Source: Muricea muricata (lineage: Eukaryota > Cnidaria > Anthozoa > Malacalcyonacea > Plexauridae). Taken from it: a DNA stretch of 64,000 bases. Each line of letters begins with the position of its first letter. Within the stretch, counting starts at the first letter, position 1. Under the pieces are notes generated by a model. That model searched no databases, was not told where the DNA came from, and saw only the letters and a list, made by a program, of their open reading frames with translations. The stretch is from contig OY979724.1 in NCBI GenBank assembly GCA_963855995.1, positions 10,678,532 through 10,742,531 on the forward strand, in the 5' to 3' direction. Positions 1 through 14,500 of the stretch are shown here, one piece after another. Both the position numbers and the translations under genes were made by a program.

Positions 1-6
1 CCTTAC

Positions 7-2472
7 CTTGGCAGCATCCTGTCAAGTAAGGCATCTGTCTTCTGTTTCTCGTCCCTGAGCTGTCTTGTCCTCTGGGAGACTACATGTTCAAGCTCATTCG
101 AGTAATTCTCAAGCAATGTTATCATATTGTCGCAGATGTCGGTTTTCCTAAAACAATCACAAAACGAAAGCATTCATTAAAGGAGATCTTAAAATTACTA
201 ACTTTAATGTTACAATACACAACAACGGTAACTCCGAATAAAGACAACATTATGATTCAACATTTCGACTTTATTCAGTCATATATTTCATATATTTCAA
301 CATAATGATTCAACGTTTCGACTTTATTCAGTCATATATTTCATATATTTCAACATGATTCAACGTTTCGACTTTATTCAGTCATATATTTCATATATTT
401 CAACATTATGATTCAACGTTTCGACTTTATTTAGTCTTATATAGTAGTATTTTAATATTACAAGCCGGGAACAGTCGTGAAAAATTCATCATCAACTATA
501 GGTCCTCCGCAGGAATCGAACCCACGCCTTTGCAATGGCGGGGCAATGCTCTGACCGCTAAGCTACGGAGGTAGTTGAGAATACCAAGCGTAATTCATGT
601 GTACTTACGGTGGTTATCTCTGGTAATGGGTTCAGGGTAAATCAAATATGATTTTGTGGTACTCCGGTCAATGTTGAAAAAATTCTGATGACATGTGTGT
701 CTTAAAGAGTCATTGTCAACTACAATGCATTGCGCGCCTGTGTTTCTTTATACATACGGGAACTGTGAATTAAATATGATAATTAATTCGCGTGATATGA
801 TAAGTAACTGCGCCGCCTGCAATAACAGTTTATTTGAAAGCCTTCGCAAAGAAAGAGAAATGTCTGACTCCGAGTCAGATTTAAATGTTTCTCATTGTGA
901 TCCGGAAGATAATTTGAATATCTACGGCTCGCCAGAGTGGACATCATACACATGTCGAAACTCAAGCCGGGAACAGCCAAGAAAAATTCATCACCAATGG
1001 ACAATTTGCATGTTAGACTAACTTTCAGTCTAGCCAAGACAAACAAAATCTTTTACCACAGTTAAAAAGAGCATCCTAAAATCAGTAGAATTGCCAAGTT
1101 TTGTGGCGAAATGTTGTAAAGCATGGAAAATATGGCGTCGCAAAGTTTGCAAATTTGTATACATTTGTATTACGCGAGGAAAAAGTTACCACTTTTCAGC
1201 TAAAATTGTATCAAAAGTGGTAACTTTTTCCTCGCGTAATACAAATGTATACAAATTTGCAAACTTTGCGAGGCCATATTTTCCATGTTTTACAACATTT
1301 CGCCACCAAACTTGGCAATTCTACTAATTTTAGGATGCTCTTTTTAACTACAGTAAAAGATTTTTTTCGTCTCGCCTAATTTCCAGTACGTTCCTTCGAC
1401 TGTCTATGCGAAAAAGCAATTTCAAAATTGAATATTCCCTTATAAGATGGTTTTATAAATAGGTAATATAATTGATCATTGTAATCTTTTTATTTTATTT
1501 ATTATTACATGTAAACTACTTCCCAAAGTTTGTAAATAACATTGTGAAACTCATTAATAATTCATAAAGAAAACGCAAAGGACATCATGAGCGTGAAGAA
1601 GTCAGCTGTATACTCTGATACAGAATTCTGTTGATTTTCATAACTTTTAACTTTGATTTTCTCGTCTTATATAAGATGTATTTTCAAAATTACTTCGCAA
1701 ACTGATCTATAAAATTGAAGAGTTTCACAAGCTATTTACAAAATTCGCGTCCGTGTTGTATCAGATATACAACTCTCGCATTCGGCTCGAGTTTGTATAT
1801 GCTGATACAACACGGCCGCTCATGTTGTAAATAGTACTAATTATACATAATAAAAATTGGATTTATTAAAGCAAAACAAATCAAAACTTAAACCAAATAC
1901 TTACAATCCACACCGTGTCATGGCGCCTTCGATTTCATATTTTATTTCCTGAAACGAAGGTCGTTTCTCGGGAGCTTCTCGCCAGCAATCTTTCATCACA
2001 CCTTGCAAGCGCTCAGCATTCTCAATGGGAAAAGCAACAATCGGGCGATACGGAGGCAGTTCGCCGTCCACAATGCGATCAACGATCGCTGATGAAAAGA
2101 AAAATGCATGAAATTTCATTAGAAACAGAACGCTAGCTAGAGTTAACCAGAAAATCAAAGGTTTGCGCAAACTGGAAGAGTAATATCACTTCAGCCTAGA
2201 GAGACAAATAGAGAAGGGGATGGAAAGGGGTGCTGAGCGAGGCGGCCTGTTATGAAGGTTGGTTTGGGCAACTTACACAACTTTGCTGTAAATTTTTACA
2301 GCATCAAAATCAAATGAAAAAAATTGAACGACTGTTGACCCCAGTGCCCAGTGTATGTGTCTTTTTTTATTTTCTTTATATATATATAACCTGATGAGAG
2401 AGTCTCCTATATAGAGCTCTCGAAACAAATTTGTAGTTCTCTTATTGTATATAATGAAATTTTAATCTTACT

Positions 2473-2559
<87 letters not shown>

Positions 2560-5500
2560 GTATTGTATATGACAATAAAAGAAACAAAAATGCACACACA
2601 TTAATCTGTGTTGCCTGGCCAACACCCTGACTGAGGCAAGTGAGACGAGGCTGCTTAAATCAAGCATAAATCCTTTGTCATTAAGTTATGTATATGTATA
2701 GGAAGTAGACTTTGCTGAGCGTTAAAGTAAGGCTTAAAGCAATTGGAAAACTATAAGTTTTACAGTTGTGTTAATACTAGCACTCTGAAGTGCCTTGGTC
2801 CCAATGAAGTTTACAGTAAGTCTCCATATTAAAGAGACTGACATATGAGAATATATTTTTTCATTTACAAAAAAGCCTGCTTAGGATGTTTTCAACATGT
2901 TGATTTCTTGCAAGTGAAAAAGAAATGAGAATTTGCTTATCACTGCACAGAATTACTTTACAAACATACAAGCAATAATACTTGTTAGCAATGATATGCA
3001 AATTCTCCATACCTTGTCCGATCATAAGAAATGATTATGTACGGCTCAATACGCACCTCTAGCAGGAATATCGCTGTTCGAGTAAGGTGATCTTAACGTG
3101 TGAAATTCTTCTAAAATGATCGCAAAGCTGTACACATCTCCCTTCTTTGTTCCGCATAAGGGCGGATCTGCCTCTCTCAAAAGTTCAGGCGCCTTCCACA
3201 ACAAATCTGGAAGTGAAAAAATTAACAAAAAATAGTTTGCATGCCCAGAGAAAAAAACTTGAGATTTTCAGAGGCCTGTCGTCTCCTTTTACACGTTTTT
3301 TTTTGGTAAACCTGCACATTAAGCAGTTTTTTATTCAACAGAAAGGTGTTTTTCTCTCAAAATTTCTTACCTCGAAATTTCTTATCTTGGTTATTGGGTC
3401 CCATGAACCGGGCCTGCCTCGATCTTATATCGGGAATTCCATAGTCAGTTATTTTCAAAACCCATCTATTGTCAACAACACAGTTGCTTGATTTCAGGTT
3501 TCCGTGGGATTTTATGTCGCTGTTGTGAAGAAATGTCATTCCCTGGCAAGGCAATGATACAGTAAGGTTATGAAGACGCTACAGCCAGCTTTCTACCCAA
3601 ACTATTAATGGCCAATTTGCATGAATAAACTAAATTTAAGTACTAGTTACGACATGAGTGACCGTGTTGTAAATGTCAATACTGAAATGCGAAAAAAATG
3701 TGTAAATGCAGGTATTAAACCTACAGAAAACTTTCTTTCGCAGTCGAAAAGACCAGGCTTTTAGCTTTCGATCGTCACCAATTTTGTGAAATTTGAAGAA
3801 AAATTCAGCAAATACGAATCCAATGGAAACAGACCTCTTTCACCTCTGGGCATTAAGGCATCAAACTGTTTTCAAAATTTTACAAGAACAACGACATTCA
3901 AAAGCCAAAAGCATCGTTTTTCCAACTGCGAAAGAATTACTTCTGTAGATTAAATATTGAGCACTCTATAGAACACTCCAAAGTTTTTTATTCGCCCCAT
4001 AGACGCTGAAAAGAAAGTTTAAGAAAAACTTGTGGTTTGTAGTCAGGTCAGTGAGAGTAAAATTCAAGGACGTTTCGAGGCCATATATCAGGAAATTTAA
4101 GAACTAAAAAGAATGCTCTAACTGCATTCGCAAGAATTTTTCGATTACGTTACGTACAGATTTAGAAGAGATGAACATTTAGTTTTTAATGTCAAAAATG
4201 TCCAGAAACTACAGCAAGACAAATTTAAGCACTTTTAAGCACTTCTTTATAAATTCAACGACTTTCAAGGCCTTGGATTTTTGTTCCCAAATTCAAGAAC
4301 ATTTAGGACATGGCAAGTTTTGTACGAACCCTGAGTATAGCTTGTATAGTATACCTTGGCAATATCGTACACAAGCGACAAAATAAAACGATGATCCAAT
4401 GTTATATCTGGATTGGCAAGAACTTCCTACCAAAAGAAAAAAAAAAGAGACAACATTCATAAACGAACTGAAAATCTGAAATCAACACAGACAAGACACA
4501 GTCTAGATGTTGCTCTAACTTGCTGACAACTTGTAACAAGCAGTTGTAATGTAATGTCAATGTTGACAACTTGTTGTCATGTAACGTCACTGTTAATTTC
4601 ACACGAATACAGTTCATCATTTCAAAACATACCTCTAAAGTGCCCTTCGAACCAAGTTGCATCACTATCCAGATATAACTATTTTCACAACCAAGACCAA
4701 TGAATGGGTTCAAGTTCTCGTGGTGAATGTGCCGTAGCTAGCAATATAAATGTTCCTTTGTTATTAACAAGTATTCAGGATCAGGCTCTGCCAAGTGGAG
4801 AGGGGGTGAGAGGAGAAGGGGGGGAGTGATAGGGGAAGAGGGGGGGTGAGGGGGGTTGACCGAGGACGGGGGGTTTAAAGTGAGAGAGGGGTTTAAGAGG
4901 AGGGGAAGGGTTGGGTAGAGGGAGATGAATGTATGTATAATAATTACCATTCGTAGTTCTCTCTGCATCGGTTTGGAAATATCCACATTTCTTGGCAAAA
5001 TCTTCACAAACACGCGATTATTCTGAATAAAATAACAAAGATAAGGAGCTATTCTGACCTTCGAAATCTCTGAATCAAAACAAATCTTTGAAAAGATAAT
5101 GTTTACGTTAGAAATCTTACAATCGTGGAAATGTTAGTCTTTATGTTTGAATCGCAGAGACGCAAATCTTTTTAACCTTAGAAATGTTAACCTTGATCTT
5201 AATCCTACTCTTAGAAATGCCAACATTAATTAATCTTAATCTTAGAAATCCTAATCTTCAGCTTAGAAATCTTAAATCTTACCTTGTATGATCCAGATAT
5301 GCTCCTCACGGTGGAGAACGATTCCAAAGACAACATTTCTGTGCACTCCTCGACAATTGCATTATTGTTTGAGAAGAAATCCTAAAACCCCCAAAAATGA
5401 TTGAAACCAGTTATGCGGACTCCTTTATCTTAATAGCAATAATCAACTGCCTTAAAGACCCACACACAAGGAGGGGTGGTAATAATTCTTAACTTCTAGA

Positions 5501-8500
5501 ACATCATATAAGAAAAAACATACTCCGAAGAACAAGATCTAGTAAACTCAAGATATGAGCAATTAACAACAAGACAACAGTTTTGCAGTGATATTTCGAC
5601 TCTAATCTGGTTTGACAATGACTTTGAAATAGAGTTAAAATATCACCGCAAAACTGTTGTCTTGTTGTTAAAAGGTCATATCTTGAGCTTACAAGATGTT
5701 GTTCTTCGCTTACAAGAACATGTTCTTCGAGTATGTTTTTTCTCATATTTTATTAAATTGTCTGCTTGTAAAGGTTTCTAGAACATCATAACATAACTCC
5801 GAATCGAAAAAAAAGTTGTGCGCAAAAAGTTGCATGCAATGTTTAACGAATGACTGGCCGTTCTTTACCAGTGTTTGTGAAATTCATAAATAATGAATGA
5901 GCATATCTAGCAATCACATTATAGTACTTCGGTCGCAGCTATACATTAGTAAATCCAAATAAAGTTTAGTTATCTGACGAAGGACGATCTGTATCAAGGT
6001 TAATGCATGGTTGGTGTCACAAATTATTCTTTTCAATCATGCATTTCTAATGCTCACGTCACATCTGTATGGTTGCTATGGTTAATACCTATACTGCTAT
6101 ACAGATCTGTCGCTCGTAATTTAACTGTTATATAAAGACACGAATACACAGCACGAGCATCTAACTGTAGTACACTCATAAAGAACGAACAAGATGTTTT
6201 TTAAGCGACATCAAAATCGCCTGTACGATGTTCGCCTCGTTTGAAAAAGCTTTATTAAAGAGGCACTCACTGTGGAATTGCTATGGAACCCCAAACTTAA
6301 ACTGCAATCTGCGCTCACTTTGTGAGCATACAGTATTTGCCTCATGGAAGGGAGGCGTAGGCAGATCTTCAGGCAGTGGGCCAGACTTCAGAATGCGAGG
6401 TCCAGGTGTCTCCAAGTGTATACAGTAATTAATGCTTTTGCAACAAACACGATTTTCGCACCTTATTATCTTTATCGTCAATCAATTGCAAACATTCCAA
6501 TTCCTGCATGGATGTTCGGATCTAAATGTTGGAAAAATAGTGAGCCTTCAGAATAGATATTTACCAACCATTTTGAAACTCAAAATACTCATCTCGACAA
6601 GCTCGTACTATATGCTCATATGTGGGGGGGGGGGCAGATTGCAGCCGCTTTTTAATTGAGAAAACTTATCCAGACCAGGGGCGCAAATTCAAAAGAAATT
6701 ACGGGGGTGACCTCGATTCTGGGACCGACTTCTTATTAATTGTGAACGCTTGTGATGATGGGGACGCTCGCTAATACATAATCGTGCTTTATAGCGGGTC
6801 AGGCAAAGGTCATTTCCGGTGATTTGGGCATTGATTTCTGCTAGAATCTTTGCAAACTCGTTATATTTTAGAAGAATTGCGATTGATGACTGTTTAATCT
6901 ACTACTTTTTGTAGTTCCGCAATTATTATGGGACCGACTTTCAGGCAATATTTAATTATTTTTATGGGGGGAAGGCGTGTATAACACCCCGCTCCACCCC
7001 CTAATTTGCGCCCCTGATCCAGATTTACATGAAATGCACCTAATAAGATATTTGAAGAGATAGCTTGAAAAGCGTCAACCCCCCGGCTAACCTTACAGGC
7101 GAGCGACAAAAGCAGGTTTTTGAACAGTGAATCCGTGGAAGTTGGTCGACATTACTGCGAGGCTCAAAAGCTGCTTTTATCACATCGCTGCATTTATCAC
7201 ATCACGAATTCATGTCTCTTATAAATTTAGTAGGCGTGGGGGGGGGGGAGTTGATATCTCTCAAGACAATCGCTTCAAATATGCCCTGCCCAATCCTGTT
7301 CCTCGAGAGTCCAACCCTTTCAGGCTCTTAGAGTCCCAAGGATTGTCCCATCATGTAAGAAAATAGACAAGTACCTAACGATCTCAGAGATTGTGATTGC
7401 ATAAATCACCTATATACGCACTGATCGCAAACTCCATTTTAAAGCCGGAATATTTATGAGATGAGATTCTAAAGTCGACCAAAATGTCTGCAAGTCACAT
7501 CGCGTTGTGTACAAAATGGCCAAATTATGAAGCAAATGTCTGATTTTGACAAATAGCTTGCCACAACTTCTCAAATAGTTTCCAGAACATGGCGGCCATA
7601 TTGGAGTGAACTCGTTAGTTATTCACGAGCAAATTTAAAACGAAGACGTCATTTTCGAAAAAAATGATTCAGTCAATGTTTATCTATTCCCACGGATAAT
7701 CTGAAACTGTAAGAATTTTTCTATTACGTCAATAACACTACATGGCCGCTGCTGGCTTGATTTATATACGACAGATGCCCTATCCAGTTTCAGTATAAAT
7801 TTCTGGGGGGCTATTGATTTTCCTGCATTCTGACTGGTCAAGATTCACTGTCTCTGAAGTGATAGTCACTGACCAGTGACTATAGCTTTTTGTATACAGT
7901 AATAAATTTGAAGTGAATTTTTATAAAGTTGTGTTGGAAATTTATACTAAAGCAACTAGTCACCTCAGGCTCCGTGAATACAAGCCTTTAGTAGAATCAT
8001 ACTAGTATACTATTGCAAATGCTGTAATTTGATTGGTTACTCTACTCGCTATCTATTCCTCGATAGATAGCGAGTAGCGAAACAATCATCTTCCTATAGA
8101 GATTTCTTTTAAAAAAATTGCTTAAAAATCAATTTTTTTGTTGAATATTCCATGTTTGACCTCTGATTCTTTTTGTTGAATATTCCATGTTTGACCTCTG
8201 ACCTCTGATTCTGACTCGCTCTCGATTTCTATGCGGTGATAGTTGATTCGGGCTTCGCGCTCATCAACTATCATCGCATAGAAATCTCGAGCTCGTAATC
8301 TAATTGTTAAATATTCTATAGGCTTGTAAACACCTCGCCTTCAGCGACTAGGTGTTAAATAGTTTTCATATTAGGCACCTACCCCGCTATCATCAGAAAA
8401 CTTCGAATCCGTTGAAATCTTCCTGTCAAAGATTATCTCGTTTATATCAATTTGCCAAACCGAGCGTTTAAGCTCTCTTTCGCGTCTCCATTGCCTATAA

Positions 8501-11500
8501 ATAATAATGCCATAGAATAAGTCCTGAGGAACCGACGTTTAGAAATGGGGCTGTTCAATTATAAACCAAGGTTGCCAGCGTAGGTAGTGCCAGCCCGACA
8601 ATTTGGTTATGCTATGCAAAAACTTTAAAATTGTCATGATCATTCCGTGCTATAAACACGGAAATATTCGCATAGCAAGACCAAATTGTCCGGCTGGCTT
8701 CGCTATTAGTTATCTATACATATAATTTATCATCAAATACCATCTTACCTGAGAAACAAAGTGATCAAAACAACAAAAATGACGACGAACACAACCGAAA
8801 TCACAACTGGAACAACAGACTGAGCCACTACAAAAATGTATTAGAATGTAACGAATTTTTATTACTGTTGTTGTACTTTGGTGGAGTAAACGAGTTCAAA
8901 GTTATTCTCAAAGCGTAGCCAGCAGTGAGCAGGGTAGTGAGAATGTGATTGCCTCAGCCATGCAGGCTATGGCTCACAGCTGGTTCCTAAATTCTATTTC
9001 AGTAGTGCTTTCACTTATTTTTGCACTATATTTTTCCAACACTTTTAATTTTAAAATTAACTTCTACTTTGTCTTCTTTTATGTCAGAAGGAAGAGAAAT
9101 AAAACTTAAAGAAAAATTTTCAAGAAATACTTTTAATTTTACTTAAATAAAATTTTAAGGCAATACTTTGACTTCCATGTACGTGAGCAAAAATTGAGGT
9201 GTTACTATCTTTTTACTTTTACTTGATTAAAACGTTTGAGTATTTTGCTGTCACTTGAAATGCTACTTACCATTTACTTCTTTTTCCGGGCAATTGAAGC
9301 CATCATCCGCGCAATTCCTCTCATCGTGTGGGTCCTCGGTTCCCCAAGGCCAAGAGATCTTTCCGCTGTTCAGTTTCAATGAGATTTCTTCAGTGTTGTT
9401 AATGTAGTTGAACTGTCCTATTGTTTCAACATGGCCTAAAGGTACAAGCTTCAAATGTCAGAATGCTTGTGTACAGGGTGTGTCAAAAAAGGTTGTCACA
9501 CTTTGGAGTGCTGTAACGCGTTCAATATTCAATAGACAAAAGTAATTCCTTCACAGTCGGAAAGACCAGGCTTTTAGCATTCGATTGTCACCATTGTTGT
9601 GACATTCCAAGAAACAATATGCACATCGCACATTTCCACCTCTGAGCACCATTAAGGCAGCGAATAAGAAAAGAGAAGGCCATTAATCACTAATCTGTTA
9701 TTAGAAGCAATTGACGTGGCTGGTTATCAAACGCTCCCATTTTAAAACCTCTGTTGTTGCCCGAGGCTTATTTCGATTCCGTAGACGGTCGGACACCTCC
9801 GAGATGGTCGAGCACCTCATTGATTTCGTTCCCAGACTGCTCTGGCTCATTTAGACGAAGTTGTATTATAAATACAAACTGTTTCGACGGTTTCCAGCAA
9901 GCTCGTTGTTAGCTCAGTCGTCTTGGCGTATGATTTCTAGTAGGATAGGCGGGGTTCGAATCCCGGCTGCAGCTCAATTATTTTTAAATACGTCAAACTT
10001 TTTTCTACTTCAAATATTTACGATTTGGGTTAGGGTTAGGTTTAAGGTGGGGGTCAGGGATTATTTACAATTATTTAAGATTTTAAAAACCAAAATCTAA
10101 GTTTCATCAGATACTTAGGCTTGGAAACGAGATCAATGAGGTGCTCGACCATCTCGGAGGTGTCCGACCGTCTACGGAATCGAACCGAACCGAACAGTCG
10201 CCGAGCATTAATTTTGTAATACCGGTTTAATGCTACCTACTTGTCTTGATATTGTCCCGAGTGATTTCCTTTGTAATCTGGAGTAAACTCAGATGCACTT
10301 TAACAATTCCAGTTTTGTTTGCAAACGCAGATTCATAGCCGCTAATACCTAAACCAAATCAGACGCTTGTCAATTTCCGACCGAGACCTGTCGGCCAAGG
10401 GCTCTCTGTTGGATTTTGGAATATGGCTGCCCAAATAATGTACTCCTGTATGAAGTTTACTTTAATTGACAGTTTTACAAATCAATGCTGTATATTTATG
10501 AGTGCAGTCGTTCAAAACTGCAACTAGTCAAGTTGCAACAAACTTATCAATTTCATTGCGCTGCAAACAACTTAAAATGGGACGTTTCGACTTACTAATA
10601 TATGGTTTTCGTCGAAACTCCTCCACGACATCTCTCGCAGTAAAGTTCACGCCTCTTCTGTTTAGTCGATCCAAGACGAGCGCGTACTGGTAGACGGCAT
10701 CGTACAACGCTGTCGCAACATCCGGGATGCTCGTGTCATGCTAGGACAAGGAGAAAAGAGAAAAAGGAATATTTAGTTTTAAAGTGAGATAAGGTGAGGT
10801 GAGGTGAGGGGAGTTGACGTGAGATAAGGTCAGAAGAGATGAGGTAAGGCGAGGTGAAGTAAAGTGAGGTTAGCTGTGGTGAGCTGTGGTGAGGTGAGCT
10901 GTGGTGAGGTGAGCTGTGGTGAGGTGAGACGTGGTGAGGTGAGCTGTGGTGAGGTGAGCTGTGGTGAGGTGAGCTGTGGTGAGGTGAGGTGAGCTGTGGT
11001 GAGGTGAGCTGTGACGAGGTGAGCTGTGGTAAGGTGAGGTGAGCTGTGGTGAGGTGAGGTCAGCTGTAACACAGATCAGGTATAGAACCAGATGTCTCAC
11101 TAAGCAAAATTTATGTCCGCGATTTTGAAGAGCTCACGTCAGCCTTCGTGAGATTTGCTTGCGTCAGATTTGCTCGCGTCAGATTTGCTCGCGTCAGACT
11201 TGCTCGCGTCAGACTGGCTCGCGTGAATCTTTCTTGCTAATAAGAAGCAGCGTATCATTTATCAGTAAAATTCGTCAAGAAAATAAAGATCAATAGGTAG
11301 TTGCGCCTAAAATCGCCGTTTAACTGCAAAATTCTGCACTTCCCTATCTTTTTTCTAATAAAAAATGTGCATTACACTTGCCAGAGGTATTGCGTGTCCA
11401 ATTCGTGCTCTCACGTAAGCAGTACACGTCAGCCTGTTATTGCGTGAGCAATTCGTGCTCTCTGGTTGCGTCATCTCGCGTGATCAGCCGAAAAATCGCG

Positions 11501-14500
11501 GACACGAAAACATTAGGAATAGATAGGAAGTGAGACATCTGGTTCTTTACCTGATCTGTGGCTGTAATGAGGTGAGGTGAGCTGTGGTGAGGTGAGCTGT
11601 GGTGAGGTGAGGTGAGCTGTGGTAAGATGAGCTGTGGTGAGGTGAGCTGTGACGAGGTGAGACGTGGTGAGGTGAGGTGAGGTGAGCTGTGGTAAGATGA
11701 GCTGTGACGAGGTGAGCTGTGACGAGGTGAGCTGTGGTGAGGTGAGCTGTGGTAAGATGAGCTGTGGTGAGGTGAGCTGTGGCGAGGTGAGACGTGGTGA
11801 GGTGAGCTGTGGTGAGCTGTGGTGAGGTGAGGTGAGCTGTGGTAAGATGAGCTGTGGTGAGGTGAGCTGTGGTGAGGTGAGACGTGGTGAGGTGAGGTGA
11901 GCTGTGGTGAGGTGAGCTGTGGTGAGGTGAGGTGAGGTGAGCTGTGGTAAGATGAGCTGTGGTGAGGTGAGCTTTGGTGAGGTGAGGTCAGCTGTAATGA
12001 GGTGAGGTGAGGTGAGGTGAGCTGTGGTGAGGTGAGCTGTGACGAGGTGAGCTGTGGTGAGGTGAGGTGAGCTGTAATGAGGTGAGCTGTGGTAAGGTGA
12101 GCTGTGGTGAGGTTAGCTTTGGTGAGGTGAGACGTGGTGAGGTGAGCTGTGGTGAGGTGAGCTGTGGTGGGGTGAGCTGTGGTGAGGTGAGCTGTGGTAA
12201 GATGAGTTGTGGTGAAATGTGGTAAGGTGAGGTGATGTAACGTGTGGCGAGACAAGGCGACTTAGTTCGTCGTTGATCATGCATTACACTACTAATACTT
12301 ACGGTGCCAAAGTCGTAGGTAGCACTACTTTTAAATGGTTGAACATACTCAGTTCGGTTAATCAGCTCATTTTTAAATCTTTGGAAGAGTTCAGTATTGC
12401 GGGGCTTGTCATGTGAAATAAGTAACAATGATCTCGCCGCTTTTTTTGTACGAAACATCACTTCTTCCGTGTCCGGGGCTAAAAGGCTACGGAACAAATC
12501 TCTTGTAGCCGGGATGTCACGGCTCAGTGCCATTTGCAGTTGGAAACCAATGAACGCGCGATGTGGATTGCTCTTCCCAGTTAGACCCAAATCATACGCT
12601 TGGGACATCACCTCAATCAGGACATCAACCGACGTGAGAAGGACAAAGACTACAAAAAAAGCAATACGGTTGTGACGTTTTACCTATTGATAGCTCATCA
12701 ATGTCGGTATAGTTAGTATTACTATTATTGAATTTAAGTACTTCAAAAATGGTTTTCCACCAATTACTTACAGACAATGTAGTAATATGGTAACATAATT
12801 TCGTGAATGTATAAGTTCAAAATAGTTTTGCGCGTTTGAACACTTAGACCCTGTTTACACTAGAGCAAAAGTTTCCGGATTCGCAAAAATATCCGGTTAC
12901 TAGGTACCAAGTACATCACTAGGATCTGATGCATTTACATTAATGCAAATGAGCCTTCCATTGCTTCGTGCTTGAAAAAACCATGAAGGTGAAAACCATG
13001 AAGGATAAACAATATATTGTATTCCGTGTAAATGTACTGATTTTTACAAATATATTAAATCCCAAATGACTGCGTGTGCACAATGTGTTCATTGTCTTTC
13101 ATTGTTACAACCAAGCATTCGCAAAGCGTGATAGTATAGCTTGGTGCTGAAAGAAATATATGTTATTTACCGGATAGGAGGTCCGGACGGGGAGAAACTG
13201 TGCCCAAGCTCTTCGAAAACGGCCCGAGCCCCCCGGACCGACGCTGCCGGTAAAAAAACAGATTTATTTTTTCACTCAAAACAATAAAACTCCAAGCAAT
13301 GCGGCTTTGCCATTTCAATTTTTTATTGAAAGCATTTCTAAATTAAAATTATTTTATTTGTACACGCAATTCAATTTTGCACACGCGAGATTCGAAACAA
13401 TCCATATTTAAATACGACAATAGTTGCGGAAACCCGCTATCGGTCCGGTTGAGCGGTCCGTATAGGGAAAAACCGGACCGCTCGTCAGCCAATCAGATTA
13501 CAGGATTCAGTGGGAAACCGGACCGGGAAAAATAATTTCAATCATGATACAAATGGACTTACTCTTTATATCTTTATTCTTCATGACAGTCAATGCGTCG
13601 CGCACTATCGCTAACGACTCGTTTCTTTCTTGCCACTCTGGCTTCGCTAGAAAAAACTCTCCAAATCTCTGAAATTTCTCCAGTTTCGGGATCATCAGAC
13701 TTTCGACCACGTGTACACTATCGCGTTTCCCTATTGCAATCTCAAAATCTTTCCAGAACGGCTCTGCTTCTTCGTAAAGCACTCCAATTCTCGACCATTC
13801 CCGGCTGTCCAAAAGGGCAAACAATGTTGCTGCTGCTTGAGTGTTGGTATTTTGAAACGTTTGGACGAAGAGTGGGTATTCGTTTTTATTGAAGTTGCCA
13901 CGTTCGGAACAGAACTAGACGGTAAACAATTGAGATATGGTGAAGCGCGGCTGCATAACATGGCGGTCGGCAGGACCATTGGTCCCAGAAAAATGTTGTG
14001 GCTGGCAGGGGAAAAACCCAGGATAAAGCTGTAGAGTCTGAAAAGTCTCAAAGAAAAAGAGAATGAAAGGAAACGAGAAAATATTCCCTTAATACAGGCA
14101 CTCGATACGCCATTACACAAGGTTGAACTTTATGACAAGGAGTAATTGAATGATGCATGGGGATAGAAGGAATAGGGATACCAGCTTCAAAGATGCCCTA
14201 GCTATGGTCAAGGAAAGGGTTACAAGCAAATACATGAAGGCGTTGGTAGTAGGACTGGTGTATTTAACCTTAAAGGGGCCGGTTGTTTGAGGTCCATTTA
14301 GCTTAAACGGCGGATGAGTAAAGAATATCAACCAAGTTTGTTCAAAAATTTTCTATCTAGAAAGAGCGCTTGTCTATACAGCTACATATGCTACATTTCG
14401 TTGCACTTTGATATCAATGTGTGCCATACTTACGTAAGATATCATTGGAATGTTGAACCCCTGGGCGACTTTAGCCGGAGCAATGCAGCCAAACGCCGGC

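Noticed and set aside
503..571. Functional tRNA gene on the minus strand
   Set aside because: Both Pol III boxes are present, but the acceptor and T stems compete for the same base and the flanks recur elsewhere; a SINE head is more likely.
2407..2667. Open frame with a long Tyr-Ile run
   Set aside because: Product of the (TA)n microsatellite.
10023..10045. TTAGGG-like telomere sequence
   Set aside because: Only about two units of GGTTAGGGTTAGG; too short and inside an inverted-repeat element, so not a telomere or interstitial telomeric array.
11437..12255. 272-codon minus-strand frame, the longest open frame in the window
   Set aside because: It is a translation of the GAGGTGAGCTGTG minisatellite (Thr/Ser/Pro/His/Leu repeats); no complex sequence.
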